Assembly: GCA_025924495.1 (NCBI GenBank)
Contig: JAICIG010000180.1
Location: 1 to 14,656, forward strand
Direction: 5' to 3'
Length of the DNA stretch: 14,656 nucleotides
Source of the DNA: Pirellulales bacterium
GTDB lineage: Bacteria > Planctomycetota > Planctomycetia > Pirellulales > JAICIG01
Position 1 is the first letter of the stretch. Each line of letters begins with the position of its first letter. The notes under the pieces are model-generated. The model ran no database searches. It had not been told where the DNA came from and saw only the letters and a program-made list of their open reading frames with translations. Of this stretch, positions 7,444-14,656 are shown in pieces. The translations under genes were made by a program, and so were the position numbers.

Positions 7444-8058
7444 ATGATTCTGCTGATCGATAATTACGACTCGTTCACTTACAACCTGGTGCAGCGACTG
7501 GGCGAAATCGATCCGGCGATCGAGCTCGAAGTGCATCGCAACGACCAGATCACGCTGAACGAGATCGCCGCTAAGGACCCATCGCATTTGATCATCTCGC
7601 CGGGGCCTTGTACTCCTCGAGAAGCGGGGATTTCTTGCGATTGCATCACGCGCTTCGCCGCCGAGATTCCGATCCTGGGCGTTTGCTTGGGGCATCAGTC
7701 GATCGGCCATGCGTTCGGCGCCGAGATCGTGCGGGCCAAACGTCTGATGCATGGCAAGACCGACATGATCTATCACGATGGCCGAGGCTTATTCGCGGGC
7801 TTGGACAGTCCCTTCGAAGCGACGCGCTACCACAGCCTCGTCATTCAGCCCGGCACGTTAAGCGACGAATTTGAAGTCTGCGCGTGGTGCGATGCGCCGG
7901 ACGGCGGCCAAGAAATCATGGGCGTGCGCCACAAGCAATATCCGCTGCACGGCGTGCAATTTCATCCGGAAAGCTTCCTGACTCGCAGCGGAGTCGAGAT
8001 TCTGAATTCGTTTCTGAAGCTTCCCAAGCCGCAGCTTAGCCGCCATGCTCACCGTTGA
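7444..8058 (+). CDS. pabA: Glutamine amidotransferase of aminodeoxychorismate/anthranilate synthase
   Basis: This 204-residue class I glutamine amidotransferase hydrolyses glutamine and passes ammonia to a chorismate-binding partner (PabB for folate, TrpE for tryptophan). The start MILLIDNYDSFTYN is the canonical PabA/TrpG N-terminus, so I chose ATG 7444 over a TTG at 7399 and an ATG at 7411, although no clear Shine-Dalgarno precedes it. The oxyanion loop SPGPCTP (52-58), the nucleophile in GVCLGHQ (C81) and QFHPESFLT with catalytic H174 and E176 are all present. Partner genes are not in the window, so sequence alone does not separate PabA from TrpG; many bacteria use one subunit for both. 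The 3' end overlaps moeA by 14 nt in another frame, which suggests co-transcription and translational coupling. Confidence 0.93.
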   Translation: MILLIDNYDSFTYNLVQRLGEIDPAIELEVHRNDQITLNEIAAKDPSHLIISPGPCTPREAGISCDCITRFAAEIPILGVCLGHQSIGHAFGAEIVRAKRLMHGKTDMIYHDGRGLFAGLDSPFEATRYHSLVIQPGTLSDEFEVCAWCDAPDGGQEIMGVRHKQYPLHGVQFHPESFLTRSGVEILNSFLKLPKPQLSRHAHR

Positions 8059-9271
8059 CGAAGCTCTGGCTCGCGTCGAAGAACAGTTGAGCCCGCTACC
8101 GGCAAGGAAGGTGCACGTTTCGCGCTCGCTCGGTCTGGTATTAGCTGAAGACGTGGCCAGCGACGTCGATTCGCCGCCGCACGATAAATCAATTGTCGAC
8201 GGCTATGCCGTCGTTGCCGGCGACCTCAGCCAGGGCGAAGCTTGCTTGACGATTCTCGAAGAGATCGTGGCGGGCGCCGTGCCTTCACAGCGCGTCGAGC
8301 AAGGCATGGCAACCCGCATCATGACTGGCGCGCCATTGCCAGCCGGCGCCGATGCGGTGGTGATGGTCGAACAAACCGAGTTGCTAGCCGACCCCAACGG
8401 CTCCCTGGGCCGAGTGCACATCCGCAGCCCTAAAGTGACGCCGGGACAGAATATTATGCGCCGCGGGCGATCGCTGCGTCGCGGCGACGTCGTACTGCGC
8501 TCCGGTAGCCGGTTGCGGCCGATCGAAATTGGGTTGCTGTCCGAAGTCGGGCGAACCGAAGTGCAAGCCGTGCCTCGCCCCGCGGTCGCCGTCTTGCCGA
8601 CGGGGGACGAATTGGTCGAACCGTGCGAAGTCCCCGGGGCTGGCCAGATCCGCAATTCCAATGGCCCGATGTTGCTGGCATTGGTTGAGCGGGCGTGCGG
8701 AGTTCCGCTCGCGTTGGGCATTGGCCGGGACCAGCGCGAGCGCCTTCGCGAAAAGATTCTTGAGGGCCTCTCCGCCGACATTCTGGTGCTTTCCGGCGGC
8801 GTATCGGCAGGCGTGCTCGACCTGGCGCCGGGCGTTCTCAACGAGCTGGGCGTGCGGCAGATATTTCATAAGATTCAACTCAAACCTGGCAAACCGCTTT
8901 GGTTTGGCGTGCTCGAAAGCAAGGGCGCCAAGAAACTTGTCTTCGGATTGCCGGGAAATCCAGTCAGCAGTCTGGTGTGTTTTGAGCTGTTCGTCAGGCC
9001 TGCAATCGCCCGCCTGTCTGGCCGTCCTTTCGCTGGACTACAGGCCGTTCAGGCCAGTTTGGCGAGCGAGTTTATCCATCGCGGCGAGCGGCCGACCTAC
9101 CATCCAGGCCTGCTTGAGGAATCAAATACCGGCTTTGCGGTAAAGCCGCTGTCTTGGCAGGGCTCCGCCGATCTACTCACCCTGTCGGCGGCCAATGTCC
9201 TGATTCATTTTCCCGCCGGAGATCGAATTTTCGGGGTCGACGAGCGCATAACCGCTTACCGCCTCGATTGA
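8045..9271 (+). CDS. moeA: Molybdopterin molybdenumtransferase MoeA
   Basis: MoeA inserts molybdate into adenylylated molybdopterin, the last common step of molybdenum cofactor synthesis, in the cytoplasm. The 408-residue length is usual for the family. Motifs in order are DSPPHDKSIVDGYAVV (42-57), the TGAPLPAGADAVVM loop (94-107), LPTGDEL (184-190), GQIRNSNGPM (200-209), the MPT-binding SGGVSAG (249-255), LKPGKPLWFG (279-288) and GLPGNPVSS (299-307). The more common form of the sixth motif is SGGVSVGDYD; here it reads SGGVSAGVLD, a mild variation. The C-terminal domain IV is present to the end. The ATG lies inside the 3' end of pabA with no strong Shine-Dalgarno, so its translation probably depends on pabA. 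No other molybdenum cofactor gene is adjacent. Confidence 0.95.
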   Translation: MLTVDEALARVEEQLSPLPARKVHVSRSLGLVLAEDVASDVDSPPHDKSIVDGYAVVAGDLSQGEACLTILEEIVAGAVPSQRVEQGMATRIMTGAPLPAGADAVVMVEQTELLADPNGSLGRVHIRSPKVTPGQNIMRRGRSLRRGDVVLRSGSRLRPIEIGLLSEVGRTEVQAVPRPAVAVLPTGDELVEPCEVPGAGQIRNSNGPMLLALVERACGVPLALGIGRDQRERLREKILEGLSADILVLSGGVSAGVLDLAPGVLNELGVRQIFHKIQLKPGKPLWFGVLESKGAKKLVFGLPGNPVSSLVCFELFVRPAIARLSGRPFAGLQAVQASLASEFIHRGERPTYHPGLLEESNTGFAVKPLSWQGSADLLTLSAANVLIHFPAGDRIFGVDERITAYRLD

Positions 9272-9349
9272 AGTTCAAACGTCAGTTCATTTGCCCTCGT
9301 CTTCTCTCGCTGCCTTCGTCCATTCCGCATTTCTCGTCTGGGCAAATCC

Positions 9350-9361
9350 GGCGGATCCGCC
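9350..9361. repeat. 12-bp perfect palindrome in the moeA-lnt gap
   Basis: GGCGGATCCGCC is self-complementary and lies 79 nt after moeA. As RNA it would form only a 4-bp stem with a GATC loop and no T-run follows, so it is a weak terminator at best. It could be a dimeric protein-binding site, or chance in GC-rich DNA. Confidence 0.25.
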
Positions 9362-9417
9362 TAACCTGAAGTGTGTTGCGGCACGATGAAGGGAGCGATG
9401 CGGGAAAGCATGACGGG

Positions 9418-11115
9418 ATGTCGAGCGCTAAACTAACCGTGGTCGGGCGTAGGCGAGCCAATCTGAGCCGGACCGCAGATTGCGAACCCGGCGCCGATGC
9501 CGCTTCGCGACCCAAAGCGGTCTTGTCGGTCCCGGTTTGGCAAAGAACTTGGACGCTCGGCCTCGCCGGCAGCCTGTTGCTCTGGGCGGCATTTCCGCCG
9601 ATTGGCTTTTGGCCGTTGGCCTGGGTAGCGCCGATCCCTTGGCTGATGCTCGTGCGCCGTGACCGCCTGGCAGGCAAGCGCCCTTATGGGCTGATTTGGC
9701 TTACGGGCAGCGTCTTCTGGTTCGGCGTGTTGCATTGGCTGCGATTGCCTCATCCCGCAACCAGCCTTGGCTGGGTCGCCCTCTCGCTGTACCTGGCCGT
9801 CTATTTGCCATTGTTCGTAGGTCTGTCGCGCGTGGCCGTGCATCGCCTGCATTGGCCGTTGATCATCGCCGCGCCCACCGTTTGGGCCGGATTGGAGTTG
9901 TTGCAAGCGCGGCTCCTGACCGGCTTTAACATGGCGGCGCTGGGAAACAGTCAGTACTGCTGGATCGAGTTGATTCAGATCGCTGATTTGGCGGGCAATT
10001 ACGCTGTCGGCTTTGTCGTTGTGATGGGAGCGGCCTGCCTGGCGAGCATGCTGCCTTGTCAGACTCAGCGCTATGCAGTCTGGCCGTTGGCCCCGCTCGC
10101 TTTAATGCTCGCCGCTGTGTTGGGTTATGGCCATTGGCGCACCGGCCACGAAGAAGGTCGCTCGGGACCGCGCGTGGCGCTGATTCAAGGCTCGGTCGAC
10201 ACCGAACTCAAGCACGATCCAGCCCGCCAGGCGTTGATTCAAGAACAGTACAGCGAATTATCGCTGGAAGCGCTGAGGTACAAGCCGCGACCTGACTTGA
10301 TCGTCTGGCCTGAGACGATGTATCGCAATCCGCTGTTGACTTGCTCGGACGATGTGCAACCGCCCGCCGAATGGCGGGGCTCAGCCGAGGAATTCAAGCA
10401 GGAATTGGCCCGGCGCCAAAACGCCATTAGCGAAGATGCGCGCTGGCTGCGCGTGCCGCTGCTGCTAGGGATCGACGTGGCCCATTATGGCCTGGCCAGA
10501 ATGGAGCGTTACAACTCAGCGCTCTTCATTGATCACGACGGCACGCTGGGGCCGCGCTACGATAAGATGCACCCCGTCATGTTCGGCGAGTATGTGCCGT
10601 TTGCACAACAATTTCCTTGGCTCTGCCAGTTTTCGCCGATCGGGGCTGGCATCGACGTGGGCCGGGAAACGCCCGTGTTTGACGTCCGCGGAGCCCGATT
10701 GGCCGCCAATATCTGCTATGAGAGTTGTCTGCCGCACCTGATCCGCAATCAAGTGGCCGCCTTGCGCCAAGCTGGCAGAGAGCCCGATATCTTGGTCAAT
10801 CTGACCAACGACGGCTGGTTCTGGGGTTCCAGCGAACTCGATTTGCATCTGATGTGCGGCGTGATGCGAGCCGTGGAGTGCCGCAAGCCCCTGCTCGTGG
10901 CCGCCAACACCGGCTTTTCGGCCTCGATCGACGCCGACGGCCGGATCATCGCACAAGGCCCGCGACGCGATACCGCAGTCATCATCGCCGACGTACGGCT
11001 CGACGATCGCACGAGTCGCTACGTCGATTGGGGCGATTGGCCGGCCGGAATGTGCCTTGGCGCATGCTTGATGCTGGGCGTCGTCGGCTGGCGACAGCGC
11101 CGGCAAGTCAATTGA
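9418..11115 (+). CDS. lnt: Apolipoprotein N-acyltransferase Lnt
   Basis: Lnt adds the third acyl chain to the N-terminal cysteine of lipoproteins in the inner membrane. From the ATG at 9418 it has 565 residues; a GTG at 9373 would add 15, and the Shine-Dalgarno does not decide. About 45 polar residues precede the first membrane helix, an N-terminal extension compared with E. coli (512 residues). Several hydrophobic helices follow (about 45-245), including FPPIGFWPLAWVAPIPWL. A periplasmic carbon-nitrogen hydrolase domain spans about 250-525, with the full Glu-Lys-Cys triad: IVWPETMY (E299), YDKMHPVMFGEYVPF (K383) and ICYE (C433), plus NLTNDGWF. A last membrane helix is at about 545-558. It runs in the same direction as moeA, 146 nt downstream, so co-transcription is possible. 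The planctomycete lipoprotein on the opposite strand is a plausible type of substrate. Confidence 0.95.
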   Translation: MSSAKLTVVGRRRANLSRTADCEPGADAASRPKAVLSVPVWQRTWTLGLAGSLLLWAAFPPIGFWPLAWVAPIPWLMLVRRDRLAGKRPYGLIWLTGSVFWFGVLHWLRLPHPATSLGWVALSLYLAVYLPLFVGLSRVAVHRLHWPLIIAAPTVWAGLELLQARLLTGFNMAALGNSQYCWIELIQIADLAGNYAVGFVVVMGAACLASMLPCQTQRYAVWPLAPLALMLAAVLGYGHWRTGHEEGRSGPRVALIQGSVDTELKHDPARQALIQEQYSELSLEALRYKPRPDLIVWPETMYRNPLLTCSDDVQPPAEWRGSAEEFKQELARRQNAISEDARWLRVPLLLGIDVAHYGLARMERYNSALFIDHDGTLGPRYDKMHPVMFGEYVPFAQQFPWLCQFSPIGAGIDVGRETPVFDVRGARLAANICYESCLPHLIRNQVAALRQAGREPDILVNLTNDGWFWGSSELDLHLMCGVMRAVECRKPLLVAANTGFSASIDADGRIIAQGPRRDTAVIIADVRLDDRTSRYVDWGDWPAGMCLGACLMLGVVGWRQRRQVN

Positions 11116-11128
11116 CTGATGCGGCGAG

Positions 11129-11581
11129 TTACTGCTTGACGAGCGGGAAGTCGAACGTGCCTCCCCCCTCGGGTACGTCGACTCTCAGCGTGGTCGTCTC
11201 TAATGTCGACGTCAGCGGTGGCAAGCTTTCGACGGCCCCCACGACGAAGGGCACCTCATCCGGCCCCAGCGGCGAGCCATCTGGTTTCAGGAACTTGCTG
11301 ATGCTTACGCGGCAAGTCCCCTTGCAGTCAGTCGCACGTTGCTCGGCAGTGCCCAAGCGGTACGAACCATCTTCGCTGGTCACCCCGGTAAAGGTCGCCA
11401 GGGTGATGTCTGATTGGAACATGACCGTAGCGCCTGCCACTGGTTGGCCGCCAAATGTCACTTTGCCCGTAACCGGCAATTCGCTGACTTTGACGGGACC
11501 CGAACGAGTGCAACCGCAGGACAATGCAGCGGCAACGACGAACAATCCCCCGACTCGTAAACGCAACATCATAAGCGTCAT
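11129..11581 (-). CDS. Small TTR-fold (carboxypeptidase-regulatory-like) lipoprotein
   Basis: This 150-residue exported protein has an N-terminal basic/hydrophobic segment ending in AAALSCGC. The lipidated cysteine is probably C22 (ALSC) or, less well, C24. Residues about 33-80 carry the transthyretin/carboxypeptidase-regulatory-like pattern (ELPVTGKVTFGGQPVAGATV, then TSEDGSYRLG), a beta-sandwich common in planctomycete lipoproteins. The C-terminus (TTTLRVDVPEGGGTFDFPL) fits the closing strands. Two in-frame ATGs (11581 and 11572) are possible; purine-rich AGAGAAAGAGA lies just before the first. It follows the DUF1559 gene by 132 nt on the same strand, a pairing often seen in Planctomycetes, and its end is 13 nt from the end of the convergent lnt. 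The function is unknown; a cell-surface or periplasmic role is inferred. Confidence 0.85.
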   Translation of the reverse strand: MTLMMLRLRVGGLFVVAAALSCGCTRSGPVKVSELPVTGKVTFGGQPVAGATVMFQSDITLATFTGVTSEDGSYRLGTAEQRATDCKGTCRVSISKFLKPDGSPLGPDEVPFVVGAVESLPPLTSTLETTTLRVDVPEGGGTFDFPLVKQ

Positions 11582-11642
11582 TCTCTTTCTCTACCGTGTG
11601 GAATCTCGATCGCCGCTGCGATCATGCGGCGCATGGATCAAC

Positions 11643-11690
11643 AGGCGGCAGGCAGACCAGCAGCGCAATCTGCCTGTTGTAGGCGGCAGG
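11643..11690 (-). repeat. Intercistronic hairpin flanked by 10-bp direct repeats
   Basis: Between the DUF1559 and lipoprotein genes, CAGGCAGA (11649-11656) and TCTGCCTG (11669-11676) form a perfect 8-bp stem with a 12-nt loop. The decamer AGGCGGCAGG occurs on both sides, at 11643-11652 and 11681-11690. No U-tract follows on the minus strand, so it is not a standard terminator. It may be an mRNA-stabilising or processing structure that lets the two genes be expressed at different levels. Confidence 0.4.
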
Positions 11691-11713
11691 TGAGTGCATT
11701 ACTCGCCGAAGGG

Positions 11714-12748
11714 TCACTCAAACACGCCGAGCGCTTTGCCATCTGCGATCCAACTCAACCGCTGCAGAGTCACGATGTTGGTTGACTCGGCGAGGAAATG
11801 CACCGACCCGTCGGCGGCCGCCATCTGCGCCCCGCCGGGATGCAGGCTTCCCATCCAGCCATAGCCGCCAAGCTTGCCCGCCGGGAAACTGCTAGTTCCC
11901 CATCCCTGGTGCCAATTGTTAATTGCCACCCCGCCGGGCGGATAATTCAACGCCTGGACTGGGGAAACGCCGGACATCAAAAAGCCGCGATATCCCCAAG
12001 CATGCGGTGCGCTTTCTTGTTCGAGCGTCGTCTCGGCGATTGCCATCGTGCTGCTGGTGCCGTCGGTGATCGACGCAATCCGGCAGTCGCTATTGACGCC
12101 GAACATCGACCGAGTCGACGACGTGGCGGTTCGCCACGAATTCACATTGTAGATTTCGTTGCCCGGATTCGTCGAAAAGTCGTAGGTTGTTTTGGCGCCG
12201 TGGACGGCGCTGCTGGCGGAGATTCCGAGGCTGGAATTATTGCTGGGCAAGGTGGGCGATCCCGAATCGCTGGGGCAAAGAAACACGGGCAGTTGCACCC
12301 CCATCACTTGATCGTTCCCAGTGGTCGCCGGATCGCCTCACGCCAGGGGGTAGCTGCCTCCCGTGACGCATGCGCCCGCGGCCGCATAAAACTTAAAGCG
12401 ACTGTACAAGGCCTGCTGTTCGATTAACGGCAACAAGACGACAAAGCCTTGCATGTTCATTGCCATCTGGCCGGGATCATAAGCCGGGCTGATCACCCCA
12501 CCCGAACCGGAGTTGGCCCAACCTTGATTGAAACACGACGGCGGGAACTTCTGATGAATGTCGTGGTAGTTCTGCAGCGCGACAGCGATCTGCTTGAGAT
12601 TATTTGTGCAGGTCGAGCGCCGGGCCGCCTCGCGAGCCGCTTGCACGGCAGGCAGCAGCAGCGCGATGAGAATGCCGATGATTGCAATCACCACCAGCAG
12701 CTCTACCAGCGTAAACGCCAAACGAGGGCGCAAGCGTTCACAACGCAT
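11714..12748 (-). pseudogene. DUF1559 prepilin-like protein gene interrupted by one in-frame TGA
   Basis: Codons 1-136 and 138-344 lie in the same frame and together make a normal-length DUF1559 protein; codon 137 is TGA (12338-12340). The ATG at 12748 has AGGAGG 9 nt upstream (12758-12763). The N-terminus is a type IV prepilin/pseudopilin signal: basic residues, then [20 protein letters not shown], then [13 protein letters not shown] and [16 protein letters not shown], all diagnostic of the family. The conserved FLCPSD follows the TGA closely, and the C-terminus has the H-X9-DG motif (HPGGAQMAAADG, codons 303-314). Both halves look unmutated otherwise. Explanations are a recent nonsense mutation, an assembly error, readthrough, or restart at GTG/ATG near 12307. 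The -1 residue before the cleavage site is Ala instead of the usual Gly. These proteins are probably surface or pseudopilus-associated; their role is unknown. Confidence 0.88.
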
Positions 12749-13008
12749 ACGTCGAAGCCTCCTCTGATTTTTCGTGCCTGTTCCGGTTCGGTGGGAAATG
12801 CGCCTGCAAGGGCGCGGCGGGACGAGCGACCGAATTGCGCATGTGGGGCGGTCGCTTGCTAACCTCTGATGGTACTTTTAAATAAACGAGAAGCAATAAG
12901 AAATTGAAAATAATGTTCGGCGCTGGCGCGCCGTTCAACTCGATGGGTCGCGCACTCGGTCCCCCGCCGCTCACAGGTCTCGGCTCCTGATGCGATGAAT
13001 CGCCGCCC

Positions 13009-13038
13009 TTGTCCTGCTGTACGCCCGTCCCCTACAAT
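13009..13038 (+). promoter_or_regulatory. Candidate sigma-70 promoter of uvrA
   Basis: TTGTCC (13009-13014, 4 of 6) and TACAAT (13033-13038, 5 of 6) are separated by 18 nt. Transcription would begin near 13045, giving a leader of about 57 nt before the uvrA ATG. The position relative to the gene and the good -10 support it. Confidence 0.5.
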
Positions 13039-13042
13039 CCAG

Positions 13043-13066
13043 GGTTCGTCCTTGCGTCTACGAACC
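13043..13066 (+). promoter_or_regulatory. Inverted repeat at the predicted uvrA transcript start
   Basis: GGTTCGT (13043-13049) and ACGAACC (13060-13066) are perfect 7-bp arms around 10 nt. They start 4 nt after the predicted -10 box, so a bound dimer would block initiation; alternatively the RNA forms a 5' hairpin. The arms contain GTTCG and CGAAC, the half-sites of the Gram-positive LexA box, but in the opposite orientation and with a different spacing, so a LexA role is not established. Confidence 0.4.
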
Positions 13067-13101
13067 ACGAAACGGATTTCTCTCGCCGACCCACGTCCCT
13101 C

Positions 13102-14656
13102 ATGGCTGCTGCCGATATCGTCATTAAAGGCGCCCGCGAACACAATCTGCGGGACGTCAATCTGGTCCTGCCTCGCAATCAACTGATCTGTCTGACCGGC
13201 GTCAGCGGTTCGGGCAAGAGTTCGCTGGCCTTCGACACCTTGTATGCCGAAGGGCAGCGGCGCTATGTCGAGAGCCTCTCGAGCTTCGCGCGGCAATTCC
13301 TTGGGCAAATGCCCAAACCCGACGTGGACCTGATCTCGGGCCTCAGCCCGTCGATTTCGATCTCGCAGAAATCGAGCGGGCAGAATCCGCGTTCGACCGT
13401 CGGCACCATCACCGAGATCTACGACTATCTGCGCGTGCTTTATGCCCGCACCGGCCAGGGGCATTGCTCCAAGTGCGGACGCCCGATCACGGCGCAGACT
13501 CGCGAGCAAATCATCGACCGCGTCGCGGCGCTTCCCGAGGGTACGAAGTTCTCGGTGTTGGCGCCGGTAGTTAAGGCCCAAAAGGGCGAGCATCGCGACT
13601 TGTTTGAAGACTTGCTCAAACAGGGCTTCGCTCGGGCTCGCGTCGATGGCACGGTCGTTTCGCTGGGAGAAGATCACAAGCTCGATCGGCAGATGCGCCA
13701 CAATATTGAAGTGGTGATCGATCGGCTCGCTGCCGGTCCCGGCCTGCGCGCTAGACTGGCCGAGGCAGTGGAATTGGCGCTCAAAGTCGGCGGGGGCAAT
13801 CTGGTCGTTGCGGTCGAGGGAGACGCGGCGGCCGTAAACATTCCGGAAGCGGAAGAACAGGCCGCCGAAGCCGTTCGCGGCAAACGTCGCGGCGCCCGGT
13901 CGAACAATGACCTGCATCTGTCGGCCGAGTATGCCTGCACGCACTGCGGATTAAGTTTCGAGCCGCCGACGCCGCAACTCTTCAGCTTCAACAGCCCGCA
14001 AGGCATGTGTACTGCCTGCGATGGCCTGGGCGAAGTTTACGGCTTTGACATCGATCTGCTGATTCCCAACACCGCCCGTTCCTTTAAGCAGGGTTGCATC
14101 GAGTTGATCGGCCCTTGGACGGAGTTGGGGCGTTGGAAGAAGCACATCTATCAAGGCGTGGCTGAAACGCTTGAACGGATCCATGAACTCGGCCCCGGCG
14201 ATTTGCTGGAAACTGCGTGGGAAGAGCTCGACCCGGCGCTAGCAAAGCAACTGCTGTGGGGCACGGGTGATCTGCACGTTACCTATACTTGGAAACACGG
14301 CAGCGGCGTTCACAAGTATGGCGGCCAGTTCGAAGGGATTATTCCGGAACTGCTGTCGAAATACCGTAACAGCCAGAGCGGCATGCAGCGCCGTCAACTG
14401 GAAAAGTACATGCGCGTGATCGGCTGCGAAGAATGCCACGGAGCGCGGCTTAATCAACAGGCTCGGGCCGTCACGCTCACGTCGCGACACTCGCGCTTTG
14501 CCGGACAGGCGAAATCGCTGCCAGAGGTTTCGTCGCTGGCCGTTTCTGACGCCGCCGATTTCTTTGGCGAATTGGAACTCGATCCGACGCGACAGATCAT
14601 TGCCGCTGAGGTCCTCAAGGAGATTCGCGGCCGGCTCGGCTTCTTGACGAATGTCG
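13102..14656 (+). CDS. uvrA: UvrABC excinuclease subunit A (5' part, runs off the window)
   Basis: UvrA is the ATP-driven damage-recognition subunit of nucleotide excision repair and loads UvrB on DNA. The frame is open from ATG 13102 to the window end (518 codons of an expected 940 or more). MAADIVIKGAREHNL is the typical start. Features in order are Walker A GVSGSGKSS (33-41), YVESLSSFARQFLGQM (95-110 region of the ATP and UvrB-contact module), HCSKCG (C122, C125), and the zinc module CTHC (279-282) with CTAC (303-306) around PQLFSFNSPQG, followed by DGLGEVYG. A second CEEC (442-445) precedes HGARLNQQARAVTL. The sequence stops at GRLGFLTNV, just before the expected first ABC signature (LSGGE). 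It has no overlap with neighbours and has its own promoter. A long minus-strand open frame (12859-13944) is only its shadow. Confidence 0.96.
   Translation, partial: MAAADIVIKGAREHNLRDVNLVLPRNQLICLTGVSGSGKSSLAFDTLYAEGQRRYVESLSSFARQFLGQMPKPDVDLISGLSPSISISQKSSGQNPRSTVGTITEIYDYLRVLYARTGQGHCSKCGRPITAQTREQIIDRVAALPEGTKFSVLAPVVKAQKGEHRDLFEDLLKQGFARARVDGTVVSLGEDHKLDRQMRHNIEVVIDRLAAGPGLRARLAEAVELALKVGGGNLVVAVEGDAAAVNIPEAEEQAAEAVRGKRRGARSNNDLHLSAEYACTHCGLSFEPPTPQLFSFNSPQGMCTACDGLGEVYGFDIDLLIPNTARSFKQGCIELIGPWTELGRWKKHIYQGVAETLERIHELGPGDLLETAWEELDPALAKQLLWGTGDLHVTYTWKHGSGVHKYGGQFEGIIPELLSKYRNSQSGMQRRQLEKYMRVIGCEECHGARLNQQARAVTLTSRHSRFAGQAKSLPEVSSLAVSDAADFFGELELDPTRQIIAAEVLKEIRGRLGFLTNV

Larger units (their letters stand above)
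12749..13101. other. Divergent intergenic region between DUF1559 and uvrA
   Basis: This 353-nt region holds the control signals of two divergent genes. An AT-rich island at about 12873-12917 stands out from the GC-rich surroundings and is a likely promoter zone for the DUF1559 gene, although no clean -35/-10 pair is visible. Beside it is a 6-bp hairpin, CGGCGC/GCGCCG around TGGC (12918-12933). The DUF1559 Shine-Dalgarno is at 12758-12763. The uvrA promoter and an inverted repeat are listed separately. Confidence 0.5.

Noticed and set aside
10725..11693. Plus-strand open frame of 322 codons over lnt and the lipoprotein gene
   Set aside because: It covers the 3' end of lnt in another frame and then runs antisense to the lipoprotein; the product is Arg/Ser/Pro-rich with no family features.
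12338..12340. UGA as a selenocysteine codon
   Set aside because: No bacterial SECIS-like hairpin is evident just downstream, and DUF1559 proteins have no known selenocysteine or cysteine at this place.
12859..13944. Minus-strand open frame of 361 codons
   Set aside because: It is antisense to uvrA, whose conserved motifs run without interruption on the plus strand.

Overview
The window looks like chromosomal DNA from a GC-rich planctomycete, most likely of the Pirellulales type. The strongest lineage signals are a DUF1559 protein with a prepilin-type N-terminus and an H-X9-DG C-terminus, a small TTR-fold lipoprotein beside it, and a secreted protein related to neutral ceramidases; all three families are heavily expanded in Planctomycetes. 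The assignment comes from gene content, not from a marker-gene search.

Layout. Positions 1-91 hold the last codons of an unidentified gene. 332-1213 encodes a protein with a small SH3-like head and a long disordered Ala/Pro/Lys tail carrying a repeated STADILAAAR-type motif. 1404-2969 is a ceramidase-like secreted hydrolase with a structured leader. It converges on nadA (2984-4129, minus; quinolinate synthase, NAD biosynthesis). 4508-5443 is a FliN/FliY-like SpoA protein with a candidate sigma-28 promoter. It converges, across a strong hairpin, on a soluble chemoreceptor with a C-terminal Aer-like PAS domain (5605-6885, minus). After a gene-free stretch of about 560 nt come pabA/trpG (7444-8058) and moeA (8045-9271), which overlap, followed by lnt (9418-11115). 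The minus-strand pair DUF1559 (11714-12748, broken by one in-frame TGA) and lipoprotein (11129-11581) comes next. The window ends inside uvrA (13102-14656 and beyond), which has its own sigma-70-like promoter and an inverted repeat at the predicted transcript start.

How the genes fit together. The housekeeping set serves NAD (nadA), chorismate-derived folate or tryptophan (pabA/trpG), molybdenum cofactor (moeA), lipoprotein maturation (lnt) and DNA repair (uvrA). The SpoA protein and the chemoreceptor form a small motility/chemotaxis pocket without other flagellar genes. The lipoprotein would be a plausible Lnt substrate, but the two are convergent, not in one operon.

I found no convincing previously undescribed multi-gene system. 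The best leads are the repeat-motif protein, the UGA-interrupted DUF1559 gene, the structured leader of the ceramidase-like gene, the sigma-28-like promoter before the SpoA gene, and the uvrA inverted repeat. No tRNA, rRNA, CRISPR array, insertion sequence or attachment site was seen.
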